Shown piece by piece: positions 1 to 9,344 of a DNA stretch of 64,000 nt. The first letter of the stretch is position 1, and each line of letters starts with the position of its first letter. The notes beneath the pieces are model-generated. The model was not told where the DNA came from and ran no database searches. It saw only the letters and a list, made by a program, of their open reading frames with translations. Origin of the DNA: Hwangdonia seohaensis (lineage in GTDB: Bacteria; Bacteroidota; Bacteroidia; Flavobacteriales; Flavobacteriaceae). A program made the position numbers and the translations under genes. The DNA is taken from assembly GCF_031932625.1 (NCBI RefSeq), contig NZ_JAVSCK010000003.1:310001-374000 (forward strand), written 5' to 3'.

Positions 1-70
1 ATTTTAAGCAAAAATATAATGCGGAAAATTTAGAGTTATTAAGGGGTTTTTAACAGGCGCTTTTGTTTTT

Positions 71-224
71 GGGCGTTACCCGATGGGTCGGGCTTTCCGC
101 TATATCTTTTTTGTGCTAAACTTGTTTCAGTATCTCGTCAAGTTTGTTTTCCAAATTGTAAATACGTTGTAACACAAACTTTATAGTTAAGCACAAAAAA
201 GGATGCCGCTGCAATCCCTAACGC
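71..224 (-). repeat. Flavobacterial structured intergenic repeat, copy A
   Basis: Read on the minus strand, this begins GCGTTAGGGAT and ends GGTAACGCCC. The ends pair (GCGTTA with TAACGC), and the end-proximal segment AGCGGAAAGCCCGACC is shared with the copy at 30.43 kb. The centre is a long imperfect hairpin with TTTTTTGTGCT and AGCACAAAAAA arms. It lies downstream of the secreted nuclease gene, and no reading frame in it looks coding. The function is unknown. The family assignment rests only on the second copy in this window. Confidence 0.7.
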
Positions 225-307
225 GCCTATCCGCCCATACGGTTGTTTAACCCATGATTTTGTCATTTTTGCGAAGACAGGAATTAAAATATACGAACTT
301 TTTTTTC

Positions 308-340
308 AGACCTAACAGGTTTCAAAAACCTGTTAGGTCT
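308..340 (-). terminator. Perfect 15-bp hairpin, terminator of the nuclease gene
   Basis: AGACCTAACAGGTTT and its exact reverse complement are separated by three bases. On the minus strand the hairpin follows the stop codon of the nuclease gene closely and is followed by a T/A-rich run ending in TTTTTT. The position and perfect stem fit a factor-independent terminator. Confidence 0.75.
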
Positions 341-355
341 TACTGTTTAAGGTTT

Positions 356-2167
356 TTACTTAATTAGCTTTTTAGAAATACTGCCTTTGTCCGAATCCAT
401 TTTAATGATGAAAATACCTCGATTTAGGTTGGAAACGTTAATCGTTTGATTGTTTCTGTCCAAAACACCCGATAGTATTGGTTTTCCTAAAATATTGTAA
501 ATGGTGTATTTAATATTTTCAACCGTGCTAATATTTAAAATAGGGCCATTTAAGGGGTTTGGAAATATTTTTAAATTATTCAAATTTTCATCCTCTGTAC
601 TTAATGCCGGATAACAGGTCCATGTTAAATCATCTATAATTACCCGATCTCCCCCAGAAGTGGATTCGGAGATGGTTATAATTACATTTCCGGTAACATT
701 TATGTCTGAAATTGTTGTGGTTTGTACGGTGTCGTCATAGGGTATAGTGCCTACTAAATTACCGTTTACTTCAACTTCCAAAGCGCCAGTGCCACCAGAA
801 AACGCACGTTGGGTTGAAACCGTTAAACTACCCACGCCATTCGGTAAGTTAGGCGATGTAACAGAGCCCGCGGTCGAACCTCTAATATCTATGGCAATGG
901 CCCTGTTGTTTAAGACCTGATCGGTTCTTGCTTCGGTAGCAACCCATGTTCCGCCATCGTCACCGGTCCACATTCTATCTAAATATTGGCTATGTGCTGC
1001 CGGCATATTTTGAAAAGTTTCAAAAGCACAAGCATTTCCGCCTCCAGCTGCTAAAGTTGTTGCATTTACCGGTTGGCTTAACGGGGAAGTGTTGTTTGCC
1101 AAATCTGTAGCTAAAACCGCAAACTCATAAGTTGTTTCGGAAGATAAACCTGTAACCGTAAAACTTGTTGCCGAAGAATTTGTGGATACATAATAAGCGT
1201 TGTCCACATATATGTTGTACGCCGTAACACCAACGTTATCCGTGGAGGCGGTCCAATCTAAATCTACCGTGGTGGCCGTCTCATTTGATGCCATTAAATT
1301 CGTGGGTGTTGTTGGTGCTTCGGTATCGGCGGGCGGATTACTGCCCCAGCGATTTGTAGCTGGACTGCCTCCCCATATTACCGTTGCTAAATAGGGGTTA
1401 TCTATAAAAGGGTTTCTGTTACCTTGTGCATACGTATTGCTGGTATTTTCATGATAGGTATTTCTGGCATCTTCAATTGTTGAAACAGGATCGTCTGCAT
1501 TCCATTGCAATAAAAGGTTAATCATATTGGAATCAACAGAATTTGTTGTGCCAACTGTCACATAAGAAGGTAAGCATTGCGAGCCATACCTCAAGTACAT
1601 ATACATAATTATTCGGGCAACATCACCTTTCCACTCATCTCCGGGATACCAATTACTGCCAACTTCAGTTGCATTGCCACTGCCGTCATCAAATTTTCTG
1701 TTACCTCTATCTTGATTCATTTGAATGTCAGACGGTCTTAAGTTATGCGCATCGGCATAAGGCGCATTGTTGGTTCCGTTAGTGTCTAATCTGGGGTTGC
1801 CTAATGAATTTGGAAACGTGTGTTCCCTATTCCAATGGACGCCATTGGTTCCTCCGTTTAGCGTTTTGCTCCTCGATCGGTCTGTTACATGATTTCCGTC
1901 GCCATCATTGTAGCCGTAAATCAATAATACGTTTGCGCTATTTAGTGGGTCTTCATCGGTAATTTTATCTGCTTCCCATATTCCCGGGGTGTACGAAAGA
2001 AAATTTGTGTGTTTTGCAACCGTTTTAGTGGCCAAATCATTAAACAAATCCATTTGCGTTTGGGAGAAATCAACATCCGTATAATAGGCCTGTAAGTTTG
2101 CAGGGGGCGTTAATTGCGCAAACGAAATGGAGGCAATTAAGAAAAACAGAAAGTAAAGATGCTTCAT
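356..2167 (-). CDS. Secreted endonuclease I family nuclease with FN3 and T9SS sorting domain
   Basis: This is an extracellular DNase/RNase of the EndA/NucM (endonuclease I) family. Residues 1-17 are a signal peptide. The catalytic core has WNREHTFPNS at 111-120, followed by DAHNLRPSD and the RGN..F segment typical of the family. A fibronectin type III domain follows (about 283-372, starting APTTPTNL), then a lectin/jelly-roll-like stretch. The C-terminal ~70 residues (FPNP ... GIFIIKM ... KKLIK) form a type A type IX secretion sorting domain. Export would therefore depend on the Gld machinery encoded at 24.6-29.3 kb. It lies 6 bp downstream of the rRNA methyltransferase gene on the same strand. 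A role in scavenging DNA as a phosphorus/nitrogen source is inferred. Confidence 0.9.
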   Translation of the reverse strand: MKHLYFLFFLIASISFAQLTPPANLQAYYTDVDFSQTQMDLFNDLATKTVAKHTNFLSYTPGIWEADKITDEDPLNSANVLLIYGYNDGDGNHVTDRSRSKTLNGGTNGVHWNREHTFPNSLGNPRLDTNGTNNAPYADAHNLRPSDIQMNQDRGNRKFDDGSGNATEVGSNWYPGDEWKGDVARIIMYMYLRYGSQCLPSYVTVGTTNSVDSNMINLLLQWNADDPVSTIEDARNTYHENTSNTYAQGNRNPFIDNPYLATVIWGGSPATNRWGSNPPADTEAPTTPTNLMASNETATTVDLDWTASTDNVGVTAYNIYVDNAYYVSTNSSATSFTVTGLSSETTYEFAVLATDLANNTSPLSQPVNATTLAAGGGNACAFETFQNMPAAHSQYLDRMWTGDDGGTWVATEARTDQVLNNRAIAIDIRGSTAGSVTSPNLPNGVGSLTVSTQRAFSGGTGALEVEVNGNLVGTIPYDDTVQTTTISDINVTGNVIITISESTSGGDRVIIDDLTWTCYPALSTEDENLNNLKIFPNPLNGPILNISTVENIKYTIYNILGKPILSGVLDRNNQTINVSNLNRGIFIIKMDSDKGSISKKLIK

Positions 2168-2173
2168 TTAAGA

Positions 2174-3388
2174 TTAGTTTTTTCTTTCTAAAAGCGCCAT
2201 ATAAAAACCATCAAACCCAGATTTATGGGCCAACACTTTTTTGTCTTTTATAAAGATAAAACTTTTTCCGGCATCGGAAGTTAAAAATTTATCAACTTGT
2301 TTCTGATTTTCAGAAGGTAATACCGAACATGTCGCGTAAACCATTTGTCCGCCTACTTTTACCATTTTTGAATATTGCTGTAAAATATCTTGCTGCGTGG
2401 TTTTTATTTTTTCGATAAATTCGGGTTGTAATTTCCATTTGGCATCGGGGTTTCTACGCAGCACGCCCAAGCCCGAACAAGGGGCATCAATTAAAACACG
2501 ATCGGCTTTATCATACAGTTTTTTTATGACTTTTGTCGATTCAATGGTACGGTTTTCAATGTTATGTGCACCGTTTCGTTTGGCACGTCGTTTTAATTCG
2601 TTGAGTTTGTTTTCGTAAATATCCAAGGCTATAATTTGACCTTTGTTTTCCATTAAGGATGCAATATGCAAGGTTTTTCCGCCGGCTCCAGCGCAAGCAT
2701 CAACCACGCGCATACCGGGTTTTACATTTAAAAACTCAGCCACTAATTGCGACGAGGCATCCTGTACTTCGAAATGCCCTTTTTTAAACGCTTCGGTAGA
2801 AAATACGTTAGCACGTTCTTTAAGTTTTAATGCGCTTGGGTAATTATCTAAAAATTCGGTTTCAATATCCAAATCGAATAATTCGGTTTGAAGTTTTTCC
2901 TTGGTGGTTTTAAGCGTGTTTACCCTTAAAATAACATCGGCCTGTTCGTTTAAAGCCGTAATTTCCTTAGTCCAAACGGCATCGCCTAATTCTTTGCGCC
3001 CCATGTCGTCCATCCAATCGGGAATAGAAGCTGCGAATTTTCTAATTTTAGACAACTCATCAAAACGCCCTTTAATTTTACGCAAAGGGGTGCCCTCAAA
3101 ATATTTCCAATCGGGCAGTTTTATGCCTTTTAGGGTCGCCCAAACAGCAAACATGCGCCACAAATTATCTCTGTCAAACGGTTCTTTTACATCAGCTATT
3201 TCGGCGTATAAACGCTTCCATCTAACAATATCGTAAGTGGTTTCGGCAACAAAACCCCTGTCGCGCGCGCCCCAACGTTTATCGCGTTTTAAAAGTTGCT
3301 GAATAACTTTATCGGCATACTTTCCTTCGTTAAAAATTAGGGTTAAACCATCAATAACCGCAAAGCTTAAATTTCTGTGTAATCGCAT
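2174..3388 (-). CDS. RsmB-type rRNA (cytosine-C5) methyltransferase
   Basis: SAM-dependent m5C RNA methyltransferase of the RsmB/NOP2/Sun family. It shows the SAM-binding DACAGAGGKT motif, the catalytic-cysteine motif DAPCSGLG and the second cysteine motif ATCSVLPSEN. The substrate is probably 16S rRNA, but the exact base is not predictable. The N-terminal RNA-binding part is NusB-like. I start at the ATG at 3386-3388. The longer reading begins with TTG inside a TACCTTTG promoter box (3407-3414) and would lie at or before the transcription start. It is probably cotranscribed with the nuclease downstream. Confidence 0.9.
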   Translation of the reverse strand: MRLHRNLSFAVIDGLTLIFNEGKYADKVIQQLLKRDKRWGARDRGFVAETTYDIVRWKRLYAEIADVKEPFDRDNLWRMFAVWATLKGIKLPDWKYFEGTPLRKIKGRFDELSKIRKFAASIPDWMDDMGRKELGDAVWTKEITALNEQADVILRVNTLKTTKEKLQTELFDLDIETEFLDNYPSALKLKERANVFSTEAFKKGHFEVQDASSQLVAEFLNVKPGMRVVDACAGAGGKTLHIASLMENKGQIIALDIYENKLNELKRRAKRNGAHNIENRTIESTKVIKKLYDKADRVLIDAPCSGLGVLRRNPDAKWKLQPEFIEKIKTTQQDILQQYSKMVKVGGQMVYATCSVLPSENQKQVDKFLTSDAGKSFIFIKDKKVLAHKSGFDGFYMALLERKN

Positions 3389-3406
3389 CGTGTGTAAATA
3401 AGGCTG

Positions 3407-3414
3407 CAAAGGTA
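3407..3414 (-). promoter_or_regulatory. -7 promoter box TACCTTTG for the rRNA methyltransferase
   Basis: Read on the minus strand this is TACCTTTG, matching the Bacteroidota housekeeping -7 consensus TAnnTTTG, 18 bases before the ATG I chose. No clear -33 TTG is visible at the ideal spacing, so this is a moderate call. Confidence 0.5.
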
Positions 3415-3568
3415 CGTTAAAAGTTTATGTGTTTAAAAATAATACCTATGGATTAGCTTTTTGTGAAGATAAAGAAGTTGAATATGGCTTTAAAAAACAA
3501 CAAAGAAATCGCTAAACTGTTTAACAGCATGTGAATTTTGAAAATTAATTTTGAACGGAATTGAAAAT

Positions 3569-4768
3569 TTATGACAGTTCAAAAAAACCAGTGCTGCCGC
3601 CCACCCAGGTTTTATCTTTATTGTATTTAACACCAATCATTTCGCCTTTGCTTAAACGCACCAGATTACTAACAATTTTAGTGGTATTCTCTTTTTCGCA
3701 ATGTAGCAACATCATGCGTATTTCGCATTTTGCAGGCACGTCCAGAGTTTTTATAATAGGATGATAAGCCACTTTTTCTTGTAACAAATAATTGGATTTG
3801 TCTTTAATTTGGTCAATCATTTCTCGTGTTACGTGTATTTGAACTCCGGCACCAGCAAAAGAATAGAGCGGTTTTAAAACATAGTTTTCCAAATCTTTAG
3901 GAATGCTTTCCAATTGATTTAGATAATAGGATTTTGGCACATAATCGCCTTTTAACAAAGGCATGGTGTATTTGCTAATCCTGAAAAACCAATTGGGATG
4001 TCCAATCCATTCAATATCAACTTCATCTTTAAAATCGAATTCGCGTTTTAAATCGTCACGCTGATTCAATTCATCAAAAATAATACGGTTATAAATTTTT
4101 AAAACCTGAATTTCTTTACATTCATCATTTAAATAAAACAGTTTTTTGCCTTTTTTAATCAACTTGCTAATGCACAAAACCTTAATGCCCAACAGGTTTG
4201 CGGTACAATAAAAATCGATGGCAGTGGCTTGTTTTTCGGGTTCTATTTCCAATAAAATAACTTGATTGGGATCGGTGTCTCCAACGATTTCCGTACGTAA
4301 CAACTCGACAAACTCAAGTGAGCTGATACCGGTTGGATGTATGGAAAGGTGTTGTGGAATATCATAATGTTTTTGATACATGGATTCTAAAAGATGCTGA
4401 AAACAGTACAGCGATGGAAACCCCTGTAACTCGATAAGCTTGGGTGTTGGCGTGCCATGTTCGTCTAAACAAATTCCGAAATCCAGTTGCACGAACTTTG
4501 AGTGCTCGTCTTCGTTGGGTACTTTGTTTTTTTTATCGAAAAAAGCACCTTCGGTTAAGGCTTTAAAATTGGGTTGATTGATAACCGACATAATATCGTT
4601 GCAAGCATCAACCAAACGTTTTTTTAAGTCGTTTGGAATAAATATAGGCGTTTCGGCAATTTTGAATGGTGCCGTATAATCAAATTTTTGATTGATACCA
4701 TTCAATAAAGCTCGATACGTTTCTTCTTTAAAATTACTATTAAATGCTTTACGATATTTTTCTATCAT
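3569..4768 (-). CDS. ATP-grasp-like protein of a peptide-ligase cluster
   Basis: 399 aa, cytoplasmic. The C-terminal half carries ATP-grasp-like features: a lysine-containing nucleotide strand (YVLKPLYSFAGAGVQ), then LLQEKVAY and a CEIRMMLLH segment resembling the metal/ATP ligands of ATP-grasp carboxylate-amine ligases. The N-terminal half is not recognised. It is the last gene of a five-gene block whose other members are a GATase-like protein, a GCS2 ligase, a second ATP-grasp protein and an esterase, with gaps of 2-21 bp between them. The expected chemistry is formation of an amide bond from an acyl-phosphate. The substrate is unknown. Confidence 0.65.
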   Translation of the reverse strand: MIEKYRKAFNSNFKEETYRALLNGINQKFDYTAPFKIAETPIFIPNDLKKRLVDACNDIMSVINQPNFKALTEGAFFDKKNKVPNEDEHSKFVQLDFGICLDEHGTPTPKLIELQGFPSLYCFQHLLESMYQKHYDIPQHLSIHPTGISSLEFVELLRTEIVGDTDPNQVILLEIEPEKQATAIDFYCTANLLGIKVLCISKLIKKGKKLFYLNDECKEIQVLKIYNRIIFDELNQRDDLKREFDFKDEVDIEWIGHPNWFFRISKYTMPLLKGDYVPKSYYLNQLESIPKDLENYVLKPLYSFAGAGVQIHVTREMIDQIKDKSNYLLQEKVAYHPIIKTLDVPAKCEIRMMLLHCEKENTTKIVSNLVRLSKGEMIGVKYNKDKTWVGGSTGFFELS

Positions 4769-4774
4769 TTCAAC

Positions 4775-5602
4775 CTAAGATATTACGAGTTGTTGCTTGT
4801 TCTGTTTAATGGCCAAACGAATAAATGTTGGTAAAATATGGGCATACGTTTTAATGATTTTGTCTGGGTCGTCCATTCTTTCCATCATTCTTTTGTATTT
4901 GGCTTCACCAAAATTGGTAATTACAATTTGTTTATTGATATCTTCTGAAAAATGGGCCTGCATCCCGATAGGGTCTGCTTCGGGATGAAATTGGGTGCCC
5001 ACAAATTCTTTAGAAAACCGAACCGCCATAATTGCACGTTCGTACTCTACGTGTGTTCGTATTTTTTCGAGACTCAATATGGATGCACCGTGCTCTTTAA
5101 AGACTTTTAAACGTGGTTGCACAAGCTGCCAATCGCGAGAATCTACGGCATAATACGGGTCGTTGAGTCCTTCCAAAAGAACATCTTTTTTTCCTGCCGC
5201 CGTTTTATGAATTGGTAAAATACCAAACGATGTGCTTTTGCGTGGTTTTAATTCGCCCAATTCAAAATAATGGCACACCACTTGAAAGGAGTAGCATATA
5301 AAAAACACGTGCTTTTTTTGGCTGTAGGATTTTAGGTTAAAATCCCAAAGCTGTTGTACTAAATTTAAGTAGGGTTGCCTCCAAGCGCCTTCTTCTAAAG
5401 GGCTATCGGGTCCACCACTTGAGATATAAATATCAAAATTTAAATCGGGCAATTCGTTTTTTGCCCTAACGTTAAAAACTTGGTAATCTACATCGTAGTT
5501 AAACGATTTAACAATATCAACAATACAACGTAAACCTTGATTGGGTTCATCGTTGTTCATGTCTAAAATTGCTAATTTTACTTTTTCATTCTGCATTATC
5601 AT
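4775..5602 (-). CDS. Class I glutamine amidotransferase-like protein
   Basis: Resembles GMP-synthase-type class I amidotransferases. It has an oxyanion/G-rich segment SSGGPDSPLEEG, a nucleophile-elbow-like FFICYSFQVV (cysteine in the nucleophile position), and QFHPEADP supplying the His and Glu of the triad. I start at the ATG at 5600-5602, four bases after the stop of the GCS2 gene. The longer reading starts at TTG and overlaps that gene. It sits between two ligase genes, so it could provide ammonia from glutamine or hydrolyse a gamma-glutamyl intermediate. Which of these it does is not resolvable. Confidence 0.75.
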   Translation of the reverse strand: MIMQNEKVKLAILDMNNDEPNQGLRCIVDIVKSFNYDVDYQVFNVRAKNELPDLNFDIYISSGGPDSPLEEGAWRQPYLNLVQQLWDFNLKSYSQKKHVFFICYSFQVVCHYFELGELKPRKSTSFGILPIHKTAAGKKDVLLEGLNDPYYAVDSRDWQLVQPRLKVFKEHGASILSLEKIRTHVEYERAIMAVRFSKEFVGTQFHPEADPIGMQAHFSEDINKQIVITNFGEAKYKRMMERMDDPDKIIKTYAHILPTFIRLAIKQNKQQLVIS

Positions 5603-5606
5603 AATT

Positions 5607-6704
5607 TTAATCTGTGCCAAAAATAGTTTGTTCTATGATATAATCTACTACTTTGGTTAAATCTTTTGTTTCGTTAAAAACGGCAAGCTGCCTATCGGCA
5701 CCCGTACCTGTTTTCATTATATTTCTTATATTTTCTATGTCTTTTCTCGAGCCTAATTCATCAACAACGTCGTCAACAAAATCCAATAATTCTTCAATAA
5801 GCAGTCGTGTTTCAACTTCACATTCTTTACCAAAATCTATCATTTTACCATCTAAACCATAACGGCCTGCACGCCATTTGTTTTCATTGATTAATGCTCT
5901 GTGATAAGTGATGAAATTTAAGTTTTGCATTTTCAATTTATAGAGTTTTGCAACAATAGCTTGAATTAATGCGGCAATGCTTATGGTTTCGTCGATAGAC
6001 ATTGGGACGTCGCAGATACGTACTTCCAGTGTTGGATAGGTAGGATGAATTCTAATATCCCACCATATTTTTTTAGGATTATCGATGCACTTCGTTTTTA
6101 CCAACAGGTTTATATAGTTTTCGTAATCTGTTAAATTGTCAAACACGCCGGGGATTCCGGTTCTTGGGAATTTATCGAATACTTTAGATCGAAACGACTT
6201 AAACCCAGTGTTTCTGCCTTCCCAAAACGGTGAGTTTGTCGAAAGGGCATACAAATGCGGTAAAAAATAGCGCATGGCATTGGTAAGGTGAAGCGCCAAT
6301 GCTTTGTTTTCTATACCAATATGCACGTGAAGTCCAAAAATTAAATTGGAACGTGCCGTATCTTGAAGCTCGTTTACAATTTCATCGTAACGCGGATTGG
6401 GCGTAATAAGTTGTTTTTCCCATTCTGAAAAGGGATGTGTCCCCGCGGCTCCAATTCTAAAACCTAAACCTTTGGCAATATCCGAAATGGATTTGCGTAA
6501 AAGCTTAATTTCAGCCCTGGCTTCGGTAACGTTTTTACACACATTGGTGCCCACTTCTACAACCGCTTGGTGCATTTCGGCCTTAACTTGCTCGTCTAAA
6601 ACCTTTTCGGCTTCAACAACAATTTGCTGGTCGTGGGAAACCAATTCTCTAGTTACAGGGTCTATAACTTGGTATTCTTCTTCTATGCCTAATGTAAAAT
6701 CCAT
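5607..6704 (-). CDS. GCS2-family carboxylate-amine ligase (YbdK-like)
   Basis: Glutamate-cysteine ligase family 2 fold: N-terminal GIEEEYQVIDP motif, then LLRKSISDIAKGLG, GLHVHIGIENK with the metal/ATP-binding His residues, and RICDVPMS. The family makes gamma-glutamyl amide bonds from ATP, glutamate and an amine such as cysteine. The start is the ATG at 6702-6704, eight bases after the upstream stop; two further codons back lies a GTG. With ATP-grasp genes on both sides it probably makes a gamma-glutamyl or short peptide product. True glutathione synthesis is possible but not shown. Confidence 0.85.
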   Translation of the reverse strand: MDFTLGIEEEYQVIDPVTRELVSHDQQIVVEAEKVLDEQVKAEMHQAVVEVGTNVCKNVTEARAEIKLLRKSISDIAKGLGFRIGAAGTHPFSEWEKQLITPNPRYDEIVNELQDTARSNLIFGLHVHIGIENKALALHLTNAMRYFLPHLYALSTNSPFWEGRNTGFKSFRSKVFDKFPRTGIPGVFDNLTDYENYINLLVKTKCIDNPKKIWWDIRIHPTYPTLEVRICDVPMSIDETISIAALIQAIVAKLYKLKMQNLNFITYHRALINENKWRAGRYGLDGKMIDFGKECEVETRLLIEELLDFVDDVVDELGSRKDIENIRNIMKTGTGADRQLAVFNETKDLTKVVDYIIEQTIFGTD

Positions 6705-6712
6705 GGACACAA

Positions 6713-7687
6713 TTATTTAAGTGGTGTTTTTTTACCGGTAATCTGATTTTTAACAAAAGTACCCCATGTTAAATTCATTTTTCCCTTTTTGTATTGTTTC
6801 GCTTTTTCAATCGCCATATTTGCAGCATTTTCAACAATCCAATCAAAATTTTCTTGTCCCACCGAATGGATGTCTGCATCTGGCGCTGGATTACAAAAAT
6901 CGATAGCGTAAGGAACGCCGTCTCTAATGGCGAACTCAACGGTATTGAAATCGTAGCCTAAGGCTTTGTTTAACCGAATACAATATTTTTCAACCAGGTC
7001 TAACGTGTCTTGTTTTACGGGAGATCCATCAATAACATAGCGTAAATGGTGCGGGTTGCGCGGTTCGTATTGCATAATATGAACCTTATCGGTATTTAAA
7101 ACATAGCACCTAAAATACTCGGTAAAGTTGATTTCCTCTTGCAACATCATGACCAAATTTTCGGTTTCACCATGTTTTGTCCATAAATCTTCTGGACTTT
7201 CAACACGGTAAACGCTTTTCCAACCACCGCCATCGTGGGGTTTCATGTAAGCAGGAAAGCCAACGGTTTCAAACATTTTCTCCCAGTTAAAAGGGAATTT
7301 CATGTTTCTAAATGAGTTTTCATCGGTATCGGGTGGCCTGTGTGAAGTTGGTAATATAAAGGTTTTTGGCACCGGAACTCCAACTTTTTCGGCCAGGGCA
7401 TTATTGAAAAACTTTTCGTCGGCACTCCACCAAAACGGATTGTTAATTACAGCGGTTCCTGTAATGGCAGCGTTTTTTAAAAAGGCTCTGTAAAACGGAA
7501 CATCTTGTGAAATCCTATCAATAATTACAGCATATTCGTCTGATTTGGCCTGCTCAACAGTTTCAATTAAAACCGCTTCGGCAATCATGTTTTTAATGCC
7601 TTGATCTTTAATTTTTTCGTTTACACGATCAATAAATGCCTGTGGAAATGTGTTTTCCTGCCCAAATAAAATACCAATTTTTCTCAT
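6713..7687 (-). CDS. RimK-like ATP-grasp ligase
   Basis: 324 aa ATP-grasp protein. Features include an N-terminal Rossmann-like strand (KIGILFGQE), the nucleotide-binding lysine in PAYMKPHDGGGWKSVY, MMLQEEINF, and a metal-binding C-terminal segment (TVEFAIRDGVPYAIDFCNPAPD). The family joins an amino acid or amine to a carboxylate through an acyl-phosphate. It lies immediately upstream of the GCS2 ligase, with which it is very likely cotranscribed. Confidence 0.8.
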   Translation of the reverse strand: MRKIGILFGQENTFPQAFIDRVNEKIKDQGIKNMIAEAVLIETVEQAKSDEYAVIIDRISQDVPFYRAFLKNAAITGTAVINNPFWWSADEKFFNNALAEKVGVPVPKTFILPTSHRPPDTDENSFRNMKFPFNWEKMFETVGFPAYMKPHDGGGWKSVYRVESPEDLWTKHGETENLVMMLQEEINFTEYFRCYVLNTDKVHIMQYEPRNPHHLRYVIDGSPVKQDTLDLVEKYCIRLNKALGYDFNTVEFAIRDGVPYAIDFCNPAPDADIHSVGQENFDWIVENAANMAIEKAKQYKKGKMNLTWGTFVKNQITGKKTPLK

Positions 7688-7708
7688 AAAATTATTGTTA
7701 GTAGTTAG

Positions 7709-8413
7709 TTATATTTTTGATAAATAGTGCGGAAACATTTGTCTCCAAATCGGCCAATCGTGTTCTGCCCATTTACGTTCGTCAAACCAAAACGGGATGT
7801 TTTTATCGCTCAATATTTTAGCCATTTCTTTATTGGATTCCAAACAGATATCCCATTCGCCCACGCCAAGGATAATTTTCAATTTCCAAAGATCGGGGTG
7901 ATTGGCACCTGGTAAAAAATCTACAGGATTATTAAAAAACACATTGTCATCGTAATAACCATCTAAAAAAGATTTAATATCAAACGACCCACTTAAACTA
8001 AACATGTGGCTCACCTTATCGGGATGTTTAAAGGCGAAGTTTGCCGCCTGATAGCCGCCAAAACTTACGCCGGCAACGGCAACTTTGGCTAGCCCTTTTT
8101 CTTTGCAAATGGGGTGCACTATTTCGTTTAGTATAAACTCGTCAAACCAAATGTGGTTTTTTACCCGATCGGCGGGATGAATACCCTTATTGTACCAACT
8201 TAACTCGTTAATGCTGTCCGGACAATAAATTTGGACCAAACCTTCTTCTAAATACCACCTTACGGATTCAATGAGTTTAAAATCTTTACATTCGTAGTAA
8301 CGGCCCGAGGTTGTTGGAAATAAAACGAGTGGATACCCTGCATGACCAAACACGAGCATTTCGGTGTCTTTACTTAAAGTAGGGGAGTACCATTTATGAT
8401 ATTCTTCTTTCAA
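7709..8413 (-). CDS. Alpha/beta-hydrolase esterase (esterase D-like)
   Basis: Cytoplasmic serine hydrolase of the putative-esterase family. The nucleophile motif is GVSFGGYQA, and a late histidine lies in EHDWPIWRQMFPHYL. No signal peptide is visible. It is the promoter-proximal gene of the peptide-ligase block, 21 bp before the RimK-like gene. The start is a TTG; no ATG is available upstream in frame before the intergenic region, so the N-terminus is uncertain by a few residues. The substrate may be the product of the neighbouring ligases. Confidence 0.75.
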   Translation of the reverse strand: MKEEYHKWYSPTLSKDTEMLVFGHAGYPLVLFPTTSGRYYECKDFKLIESVRWYLEEGLVQIYCPDSINELSWYNKGIHPADRVKNHIWFDEFILNEIVHPICKEKGLAKVAVAGVSFGGYQAANFAFKHPDKVSHMFSLSGSFDIKSFLDGYYDDNVFFNNPVDFLPGANHPDLWKLKIILGVGEWDICLESNKEMAKILSDKNIPFWFDERKWAEHDWPIWRQMFPHYLSKI

Positions 8414-8581
8414 TAGATTGATTTTTAGTTAGATAAAAATTAAAGCCCGCGAAAGTACGATTAATTATAATAGCTGTGGAATTTATTTTTATTATTAAAT
8501 ATAAGGATTAAATAATTAGCTTTCAACAAGATAGTTTTTTTTTGAAAGTTTTAATTTTTTTGAATGCTTTTTTAAGACTGT

Positions 8582-9226
8582 TTAAATTTTATTTAAAACA
8601 GTCAACAAGCTATCACAGCTTTTAATGCCTCGCTCTGTGGCACTTTTTTTAATGATGAGCGAACCACTCATGCTTTGCAAAATATTTTTAAAAAGCTTTT
8701 CGTCCTTTAATCCGGATTCGCCTTTTCTCATGGCGCCAAAATCCATATTGAATACCATGTAATTTCCTAAATAGTCTTTGTGGATTATTTCTTGTCTTTC
8801 GTAATCCTTTAAAATAGACTTATAATTAGAATAGTGTTCTTCGATAGCGGTCTTTAATCCAAAATCATCAATGAGTTTAAAATCGCCCGAGTTTATCATC
8901 GTTTGATAGGTGATGTCTTTTGGGTAAAATTCTGTTAAATTGAACACATTGAATATTTTATAAATCGATTTTCCGCTTGCGGGAGTACCCGTATCCAATA
9001 AAGGAATCACCTCGTTTATGGTTTTAATTTTGGATTCGATGGCATCGGAATTGTTTTTTAGATGTTGTTTGTCAATTTCAACATCACTTTTAATGTTTTC
9101 TAAATATTGCTTTTTTAAGGCATCGTTTTTTTGAATTTCAGCGCACTTGTTCATGCTAAATGCAATGGAAATGCCAACAATGACAATGAGTATTTCGCCA
9201 ATAGCATACTTAAACTGTTTTTTCAT
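8582..9226 (-). CDS. DUF6090-like single-pass membrane protein
   Basis: 214 aa. The N-terminus KYAIGEILIVIVGISIAFSMNKCAE is the one-helix signature seen at the start of DUF6090-type Bacteroidota proteins. The remainder is soluble, charged and largely helical, and would face the periplasm or cytoplasm. The function is unknown. It is separated from groEL by a bidirectional terminator, so it is transcribed independently. Confidence 0.7.
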   Translation of the reverse strand: MKKQFKYAIGEILIVIVGISIAFSMNKCAEIQKNDALKKQYLENIKSDVEIDKQHLKNNSDAIESKIKTINEVIPLLDTGTPASGKSIYKIFNVFNLTEFYPKDITYQTMINSGDFKLIDDFGLKTAIEEHYSNYKSILKDYERQEIIHKDYLGNYMVFNMDFGAMRKGESGLKDEKLFKNILQSMSGSLIIKKSATERGIKSCDSLLTVLNKI

Positions 9227-9266
9227 TTTTGATTAGTTTGTTTAAAGCTATGAAAATTTGGGCAAT

Positions 9267-9301
9267 AAAAAACGCCTCAAAATCAATTGAAGCGTTTTTT
9301 T
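9267..9301. terminator. Bidirectional terminator after groEL
   Basis: AAAAAACGC and GCGTTTTTT arms with an inner CAA/TTG pair. On the minus strand it follows the groEL stop by about 45 bases and ends in GGCGTTTTTT. It also reads as a terminator on the plus strand. Confidence 0.8.
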
Positions 9302-9344
9302 AATACTGAAAAAGTATCTATTATGATATAACAGTGTTCTCAAT

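Noticed and set aside
3407..3409. TTG start for the RsmB-type gene
   Set aside because: It lies in the -7 promoter box; the ATG at 3388 is better placed.
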